Shown: in pieces, positions 59,299 through 64,000 of the stretch
How the letters are laid out: each line of letters begins with the position of its first letter
Position numbering within the stretch: the first letter of the stretch is position 1
NCBI GenBank assembly: GCA_036733165.1
Contig: DAINBB010000004.1
Span: 1 to 64,000 of the forward strand
Direction of reading: 5' to 3'
Source: JAFGGT01 sp036733165
GTDB taxonomy: Archaea > Methanobacteriota_B > Thermococci > Methanofastidiosales > NM3
DNA length: 64,000 nucleotides
Translations under genes and position numbers: made by a program
Notes under the pieces: model-generated
Seen by the model: the letters and a program-made list of their open reading frames with translations, nothing else
Told to the model about the DNA's origin: nothing
The model's database searches: none

Positions 59299-60051
59299 AT
59301 GGTCAAGGACGATTACGAAAAGGGATTCGTTGATAAGATACTCGGTGACATCTTTTACACAACAACGCAAAATATAAGGGAAGAGATCTCAAACAAGGTT
59401 CCGGTAGATAGTGAAACCAAGATTTTAGTGGTTGCCTGCAGGACTGGAGAGACCGTATTCTATTTTGCAAAAGAATTCGACTGCAAGGTGATCGGAGTCG
59501 ACCTTTTCGATGAGAACATAAAGGAAGCAGAGAAGATAGCCAGAAGGGAGAAACTCACAAAAAAGGCCTCTTTCATAAAGGGACATGCGATGAGACTGCC
59601 ACTGGAAGATGACAGCTTCGACCTGGTCATATTTGAAAGGTCACTCTCCTGTTATGATGATAAGTCGTCCGAGATCGAGGAATGCGTCAGGGTGCTGGCC
59701 CGCGGAGGCACATTCGTGATGGCCGACTTCACCGTTGACCAGATTGAAGAGGATGAGAGGGAGGACCTCAAGGAACTCACATGCCTTGTATCCGCCCTGT
59801 CGATGCAAGGGTATCTTGAACTCCTGTCCAAAAGCGACCTCAGGGCCTATGGCGAGGTGAAGGAGGACATAGCCGAGAGGAATACTAGGCTCTTGATACA
59901 GAAATGGAAGAAGATAAGGCTTTTCTCAAACATATTTCTGAAGGCCTCGTCGGCAGATGCCGGCAGGTTCGAGACCCTGATGAGAAAGGGTGAGATGATA
60001 ATCAAGGAAAAAAGGCTTGGATATGCACTCTTCATCGGCGTAAAGGACTAA
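59299..60051 (+). CDS. SAM-dependent methyltransferase (class I)
   Basis: This 250-residue protein has the SAM pocket in KILVVACRTGETVFYFA near residue 47 and the acidic residue in CKVIGVDLFDENIK. Motif IV is in DSFDLVIFERSLSCYDD near 110, and the post motif is LARGGTFVMADF. The usual Gly-x-Gly reads ACRTGE, a small deviation. The C-terminal half is helical. The substrate is not recognisable. It is preceded by about 200 bases of very AT-rich sequence and overlaps the convergent radical SAM gene by four bases. Confidence 0.8.
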   Translation: MVKDDYEKGFVDKILGDIFYTTTQNIREEISNKVPVDSETKILVVACRTGETVFYFAKEFDCKVIGVDLFDENIKEAEKIARREKLTKKASFIKGHAMRLPLEDDSFDLVIFERSLSCYDDKSSEIEECVRVLARGGTFVMADFTVDQIEEDEREDLKELTCLVSALSMQGYLELLSKSDLRAYGEVKEDIAERNTRLLIQKWKKIRLFSNIFLKASSADAGRFETLMRKGEMIIKEKRLGYALFIGVKD

Positions 60052-61097
60052 AGAATCTCCTTGTCCACCAAAATCCTGTTGTGTGTCGGATATTCCTTTA
60101 TTATCGAAAATATTATCTGAGGGTCATCGACCATCTCTTTCAGTTCTTCGACAGCGCTCCATGTCGTCATTATGGAAGTGCCCCGGACCTCGTACATCCC
60201 AGTGTCGTCCTCGAAGTTGTCATTGATGATGTTGATGACCATTTCCAGGCCGGAGTGAGTCCCCGCCTCTATGAGCCCTGTGACAAGCAATCCGTCCTCA
60301 TCGATGTCCTGATACCTTGTTCTAACGTTCCCGGCCCTTCTCTTCAATCGTTCCCTGAGCTGTATGCCGTCCTTGAATCTCGACGAGCAGTAGTGCACCG
60401 AGAGGTCCATATCCCTTGTGGACTCGACTATCTCCAAGGCAAGCTCCTCGCTCCCGATGACGGCATTTGAGTCTCCCGAGAACTCGAATCCCCTCGACCT
60501 CAGCGCTTCCATGTTCGTATCCGAATACTCAAGCTCGTTGAGATTTATGAAGGCAGCCCCTACATTCTCCAGATGCTTGCAGAATCTCAATATATTCTCC
60601 TTCTCGCCCGGGATCACAGGTATCTCTGCCCCCACATCGATATCGAAGGATAGGGCGAGGCCTATCTTGTCCCAGTCTTCCTCCTTGGGATGGAAACGTA
60701 TCTCGTCCACCACGTTCTCCAGATAACCCAGGATCGTCCTATCTATAAGATTTCCAGGAGTGTAGAGATGTATGTGATGGCCGTCACCGAAGGTCTTCTT
60801 GAGCAGGCTTGCGTACTTGATGGTGTCATCGGCGAACATTATTGGATCGCCGCCCGTGATGCCGGTGCCCAGGGCATCCATCTTCCTGGCCTCGTCGACG
60901 ACATCCTCATCGGATGCCACAGGTCTTTCGTTCGCCCAGGTCTGCCACTGCCCCTTCCTCTTGGTGGACAGTGGGCAGTAATAGCAGTTGCTGAGACATA
61001 CGCCGTTGATGAACAGCACCATCTTGGCCCCTTGGGCGCATAGCTCGCATCCTTTTGGTATCTTGCCGTGGAACGTGTCTTTCGGGAAAGGGTCCAT
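60048..61097 (-). CDS. Radical SAM protein (PflA-like, COG2108)
   Basis: The 349-residue protein has an N-terminal CELCAQGAKMVLFINGVC followed by the cluster motif CLSNCYYC. This is a variant of CxxxCxxC in which three cysteines bind the [4Fe-4S] cluster that cleaves SAM. GITGGDPIMF is the GGE-like motif, and HLYTPG follows. The C-terminal 100 residues are a separate domain with a pattern of alternating strands. The family is found in archaea and resembles pyruvate-formate-lyase activating enzymes, but no partner glycyl-radical enzyme is visible. The reaction is unknown. Confidence 0.83.
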   Translation of the reverse strand: MDPFPKDTFHGKIPKGCELCAQGAKMVLFINGVCLSNCYYCPLSTKRKGQWQTWANERPVASDEDVVDEARKMDALGTGITGGDPIMFADDTIKYASLLKKTFGDGHHIHLYTPGNLIDRTILGYLENVVDEIRFHPKEEDWDKIGLALSFDIDVGAEIPVIPGEKENILRFCKHLENVGAAFINLNELEYSDTNMEALRSRGFEFSGDSNAVIGSEELALEIVESTRDMDLSVHYCSSRFKDGIQLRERLKRRAGNVRTRYQDIDEDGLLVTGLIEAGTHSGLEMVINIINDNFEDDTGMYEVRGTSIMTTWSAVEELKEMVDDPQIIFSIIKEYPTHNRILVDKEIL

Positions 61098-61151
61098 GGA
61101 ACATGGTCACCAAAAAGCTTTAAATACGTTTTCTATATTTGAATAAGCTGT

Positions 61152-61228
61152 GCCCTCGTAGTCTAGCTGGATATGACGTCAGCCTGCGGAGCTGAAGATC
61201 CCGAGTTCGAATCTCGGCGGGGGCGCCA
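61152..61228 (+). tRNA. tRNA-Arg, anticodon GCG, CCA encoded
   Basis: The cloverleaf runs from GCCCTCG (acceptor) to CGGGGGC plus discriminator G and an encoded CCA. The anticodon stem TCAGC/GCTGA encloses CTGCGGA, giving GCG, which reads CGC/CGU (Arg). The T loop is TTCGAAT. It is preceded by a TTTAAATACG promoter-like box near 61120. The body is 74 nt (61152-61225). Confidence 0.95.
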
Positions 61229-61288
61229 TGATTCTTTATACTCCCGTTTAGGGCATATCGTTTATAATTATAAAAAAATACAAAGACA

Positions 61289-61921
61289 TCAGATGAGCTC
61301 TGACATCTCGATTAACTTTTCTAATATAAAAACAGGATCGAAATCGGTCAAGCTTTTGTATGACATTATGACTAGAACATCTTTCTTAGCAAAACGCATT
61401 TCGATATATGTATAAGATTCCTCTTTTTCGTATCTGGATACTCCAACGTAATACTCAGTTTCATAGCTCGTTGCTTCGGTCCCGGAAGCTGGAACAAAGG
61501 TCCATCCATCACCAAAGGAGAAGTTCTCTTCGATGACATCCAAGGGGTATCTCATTACCAATTGAGTTAAAGTTTCCAACGGTTCGCCATTTTCATCAGG
61601 ATGCCAAAATATCGCACACACGTAATCGGAAGGTTCTGGAAGGCCAGAATAATCTGTGAAATCCAAAGGAGTTTTAACGGAAATGAACGTCCAGCCATCG
61701 TTTGTAGTATAACCTTGAACACTAACAAACTCCCAGCCATCTGCAGGTTTCTCGATGAGAATTGTTTCCATCCACCCAGGTAGCTCATCTTCGGTAAAGA
61801 GAAGATCTTCCAAAGTACCATCGTATAACTCAGCCTCATTGCCACCTATGTTGCCCACGACTGTAATTGACAACAATAGAACTCCAAGTACGGCTAAGAG
61901 ACCATATCTTAATTTGGTCAT
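61289..61921 (-). CDS. Unrecognised secreted or membrane-anchored protein
   Basis: I do not recognise this 210-residue protein. It starts with a signal-anchor (LLAVLGVLLLSITVVGNIGG) and continues as an acidic, aromatic-rich extracytoplasmic domain. Repeated phrases include PADGWEFVSVQGYTTNDGWT and FSFGDGWTFVPASG. The sequence is rich in Trp-Thr-Phe pairs, suggesting a beta-sandwich. The start at ATG 61921 (MTKLRYGLLAV) is chosen because the hydrophobic segment begins there. It lies in the AT-richer stretch downstream of tRNA-Arg(GCG). Confidence 0.65.
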   Translation of the reverse strand: MTKLRYGLLAVLGVLLLSITVVGNIGGNEAELYDGTLEDLLFTEDELPGWMETILIEKPADGWEFVSVQGYTTNDGWTFISVKTPLDFTDYSGLPEPSDYVCAIFWHPDENGEPLETLTQLVMRYPLDVIEENFSFGDGWTFVPASGTEATSYETEYYVGVSRYEKEESYTYIEMRFAKKDVLVIMSYKSLTDFDPVFILEKLIEMSELI

Positions 61922-62042
61922 GATATGAAATAGAACTAACAAAATAAATAAATTGTCCCGATTTGGTATTATAATGATGGATTTCTTAGATCTACAGCCA
62001 ATCAAGTTACTGGAAGGTGCTTACGCTAGAATTTGATTATAT

Positions 62043-62627
62043 CTATCGAACTGCACCATTCTTGAAGTTGTCGAACCAGTGATCCAATTCTTCATCGCTA
62101 TCGGCCTTTAAAATTTTGAAAATCTCATAGGCGAATTCTACAGCTGCTGTTTCATTTGCAGTGACAAACCCGCCATCAACAACCACTTGTGCTTGAACAT
62201 ATAGAGAACGTCCATTGTAGCCTTTTTGATTTTGAAACAGTTCCAGACTGTCACCCGTATGTTTTACATGATCAAGAAAACCATGCTTACACAAAAAGGT
62301 TGATGCACCACATATCGCTGCAATGGGAATATCTGATTGTATAGCCGTATGGATAAACTCAGCAATCTCATCATAGTCATTCTCTTCCCAAGAAAGACCT
62401 CCTGGCAGAATGACAATCGCCACATTGTCTAAATCCTGATAATTATCTATGCAATGATCAACGCTTGCTTTGATGCCGCCCATTGATATCTTAGGGCAAG
62501 TGTCAATCGCGATGGTCTCCACCACATAGTCGGTATAAGAGTTGGTTGCTGCAATAACATAACTTGCCTCCCAGTCACACCAACGGTCAGTTAAAAACAG
62601 GAGTATCTTATTTTTAGTCCCTTTCAT
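62043..62627 (-). CDS. DJ-1/PfpI-family protein
   Basis: This 194-residue protein has the DJ-1/PfpI glutamine-amidotransferase-like fold. It starts KNKILLFLTDRWCDWEASYV, has VAIVILPGGLSWEE near residue 88, and the nucleophile elbow PIAAICGASTFL with the catalytic Cys about 120. Relatives include small stress proteases or deglycase-like enzymes such as YdeA. The start at 62627 is chosen by homology; upstream in-frame codons exist. Composition is closer to AT-rich bacterial genes than to the rest of the window. Confidence 0.8.
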   Translation of the reverse strand: MKGTKNKILLFLTDRWCDWEASYVIAATNSYTDYVVETIAIDTCPKISMGGIKASVDHCIDNYQDLDNVAIVILPGGLSWEENDYDEIAEFIHTAIQSDIPIAAICGASTFLCKHGFLDHVKHTGDSLELFQNQKGYNGRSLYVQAQVVVDGGFVTANETAAVEFAYEIFKILKADSDEELDHWFDNFKNGAVR

Positions 62628-62661
62628 TACCAACACATCTCTAATACAAATAATCCAAAGT

Positions 62662-62922
62662 TCAGGTTCCAATATTTCGTTTTATTTCGATATATATGTT
62701 ATGCCACATATACCGTTTCATCACTATAAATATCATATTGCTAAGTTCCTTCAAGGCGCGTAAATTCCATCTGTATGCATTTCTTTGCCGTTTCAGACCC
62801 TCATCGTTCCGTATCTCCAACTCAGGATCTCCTGTGCCGCAATGGCCAACATCGGCGATGTTCATTTCAATCTTGGAAACGGAGGACAATTTCTTGGTAT
62901 TAATCTTGAACATGGCATCCAA
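62662..62922 (-). pseudogene. Fragment of a DUF5655-type (COG3586-like) protein
   Basis: The frame contains KIEMNIADVGHCGTGDPELEI followed by RNDEGLKRQRNA. It closely follows the C-terminal pattern of DUF5655 proteins (DVSN-I-GH-W/G-G-GD-E...). Only about 45 residues of the domain are present. The rest of the frame has no similarity I can see, and there is no ribosome binding site. I read it as a remnant left by transfer and decay. Confidence 0.45.
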
Positions 62923-63001
62923 TATACTATCATCAATATATGAAACAACAGTGTCTCAAAAAAAAGAGAAAAATAAAAAAATTAAGGATATGGACAGATC
63001 A

Positions 63002-63196
63002 TCATTTCAGGTGTATCTTACCCACTTCGTCCAAATGGAATATCTTTGAACATTCGAAGCATTCCAAGGCATACCCAATGTTCTGACCTGGTGATAACGG
63101 ACCGTGCTTGAAAAGAACGTACACGTCCCCTTCGCAGAACGGACACTTTACATCATCCTTAACATTAGCTAAATTGTATCTTTCAGCGTCTACCAA
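63002..63196 (-). CDS. Small zinc-ribbon protein
   Basis: This 64-residue protein has VKCPFCEGDVYVLFKHG and ALECFECSKIFHLDEVG, two CxxC pairs about 27 residues apart that form one zinc ribbon. The function is unknown. The TTG start follows GGAGGTGG at a somewhat long distance (about 14 nt). It lies between the AT-rich stretch and the HdrD-like gene. Confidence 0.6.
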   Translation of the reverse strand: MVDAERYNLANVKDDVKCPFCEGDVYVLFKHGPLSPGQNIGYALECFECSKIFHLDEVGKIHLK

Positions 63197-63303
63197 TGTT
63201 ATTTTTATCCACCTCCATGCAAAAAGCTTGCACTACAATTTGTGAATACTAATTAAAATAATTTATTGTATAATCGATGGAAAATAAGAATAAAAACAGA
63301 AAA

Positions 63304-64000
63304 TTATTTTTTCATGTTTTTCCATATCAGATTGGCGAGGTCCACGGTGTCGATCTCTATGTTCTCCGCCTCCTTGATAGTGTCAAGATGATACAGGCAG
63401 AACGGACAATACGACACTATGCAGTCGGTCCCCTCGGCCCTGTCGAGGGACACCTTCCCTATGGCGTTGGATATCTCCGGAAAGTTGGGTTTTACGCCGG
63501 CGGGCGCGCCGCAACAGAATATCTTGCCATCAAATGGTTCGTCGACATCATAACCCATGGCAACCAATAGTTCCCTCGGCACATCAAATATGTCCTTCAT
63601 TGGGCATGGATCCCTGATGCTCACCCTGCCAGAGGACTTCTTTAATTTTATCTTGCCCTCGTCGAACAATTGCTTGAAAAGCTCAACGGCGTATATGACC
63701 TCATAGTTTGGCTCCCTGTAGAGCCCGGGATAGATGTCCTTGATGACCTTGTAGCATGCGGGGCAGGATACCAATAGCTTCTTCACGCCTTGGGACTCTA
63801 TGCAGTCGGTGTATTCCTTCGCATATTGTTTGATCTCGTCCATATGCCCATTGTCAATGAGGAAGAGTCCGCAACACCTCTCGTCCTTCAGCAGCATGGG
63901 CTTTATACCACAGGCATTGAGGATGCGAACAGTGTCCTGTGCTATGCTTACGTTTCTCAGAGTTACCCAGCATCCGGCCATGTATGTCAGTTCGGGGTCA
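63304..64000 (-). CDS. HdrD/GlpC-like protein with two CCG domains, 5' end outside window
   Basis: The visible part (about 230 residues) contains two CCG domains. The first has GCWVTLRN, ERCCGLFLID and SCPACYKV; the second has RDPCPMKDI, FCCGAPAGVKPNFPEI and YCPFCLYHLD. This is the C-x(n)-CCG-x(n)-CxxC pattern that holds the special 4Fe-4S clusters in heterodisulfide reductase HdrB/HdrD and in GlpC-type electron-transfer proteins. The reading frame continues past the window edge upstream, where a ferredoxin-like N-terminal region is expected for HdrD. It would link electron flow to CoM-S-S-CoB or another thiol/quinone-like acceptor; which one is undecided. Confidence 0.8.
   Translation of the reverse strand, partial: DPELTYMAGCWVTLRNVSIAQDTVRILNACGIKPMLLKDERCCGLFLIDNGHMDEIKQYAKEYTDCIESQGVKKLLVSCPACYKVIKDIYPGLYREPNYEVIYAVELFKQLFDEGKIKLKKSSGRVSIRDPCPMKDIFDVPRELLVAMGYDVDEPFDGKIFCCGAPAGVKPNFPEISNAIGKVSLDRAEGTDCIVSYCPFCLYHLDTIKEAENIEIDTVDLANLIWKNMKK

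Noticed and set aside
61229..64000. Second copy of the tRNA-Arg(GCG) 3' end marking an integrated element
   Set aside because: I searched by eye to the right edge and found no repeat of the T arm and acceptor strand.
1..64000. CRISPR arrays, intact insertion sequences, rRNA genes
   Set aside because: No regularly spaced repeats, no transposase frames and no rRNA-like sequence were found.

Overview
The window is archaeal. Its core genes are class I lysyl-tRNA synthetase, Spt5, SecE, the ribosomal stalk operon L11-L1-L10-L12, MCM with a GINS-like protein, RNase P Rpp21, Nep1, DtdA, EndoQ, NreA and a PINA-type PIN ATPase. Two zinc methyltransferases of the MtaA/MtbA type, a corrinoid protein, a fragment of a third methyltransferase, an HdrD-like CCG protein at the right edge and CofC (coenzyme F420) point to methyl-compound metabolism. 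I infer a euryarchaeon, plausibly a Thermoplasmata lineage near Methanomassiliicoccales. The exact taxon cannot be fixed from this sequence alone.

Layout. 1-952 is a methyltransferase cut by the left edge, followed by an AT-rich control region. 1330-6497 holds lipid, DNA-repair, pterin-type, stress and fluoride-export genes. 6589-8112 is a small integrated element bounded by a 47-bp direct repeat of the 3' part of tRNA-Arg(CCT). It carries a zinc-ribbon microprotein, a HEPN/MltR-like gene and a decayed tyrosine integrase. 8149-20494 holds PINA, an iron-exporter pair, a large HerA-like ATPase, MscL, LysS, ATP-PEPCK and a cation antiporter. 20601-32582 holds membrane, sensor, metal-regulator, repair and Fe-S assembly genes. 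32646-37916 is DtdA, FtsZ, SecE, Spt5 and the ribosomal stalk. 38263-40848 is a methyltransferase island. 40977-48109 holds GlmS and a polyprenyl-phosphate sugar transferase (N-glycan or surface glycan precursors), transport and amino acid genes. 48113-51151 is a tungstate/molybdate ABC operon. 51259-57558 holds CofC, GINS-MCM, Rpp21 and Nep1. 57633-61097 is mixed. A second tRNA-Arg (GCG) at 61152 is followed by a patchy, AT-richer stretch with orphan genes and a gene remnant, then the HdrD-like gene.

Signals. Many first genes of transcripts have a TATA box about 22-27 bp before the start codon and no ribosome binding site, which suggests leaderless mRNAs. Internal operon genes have strong GGAGGTG-type sites. 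The most interesting observations are the tRNA-bounded mini-element; an identical inverted repeat (ATGGAT, 5 nt, ATCCAT) at the same distance upstream of both methyltransferase units; and an abrupt change of base composition about 65 bp into the second methyltransferase gene, which suggests recombination between paralogues.
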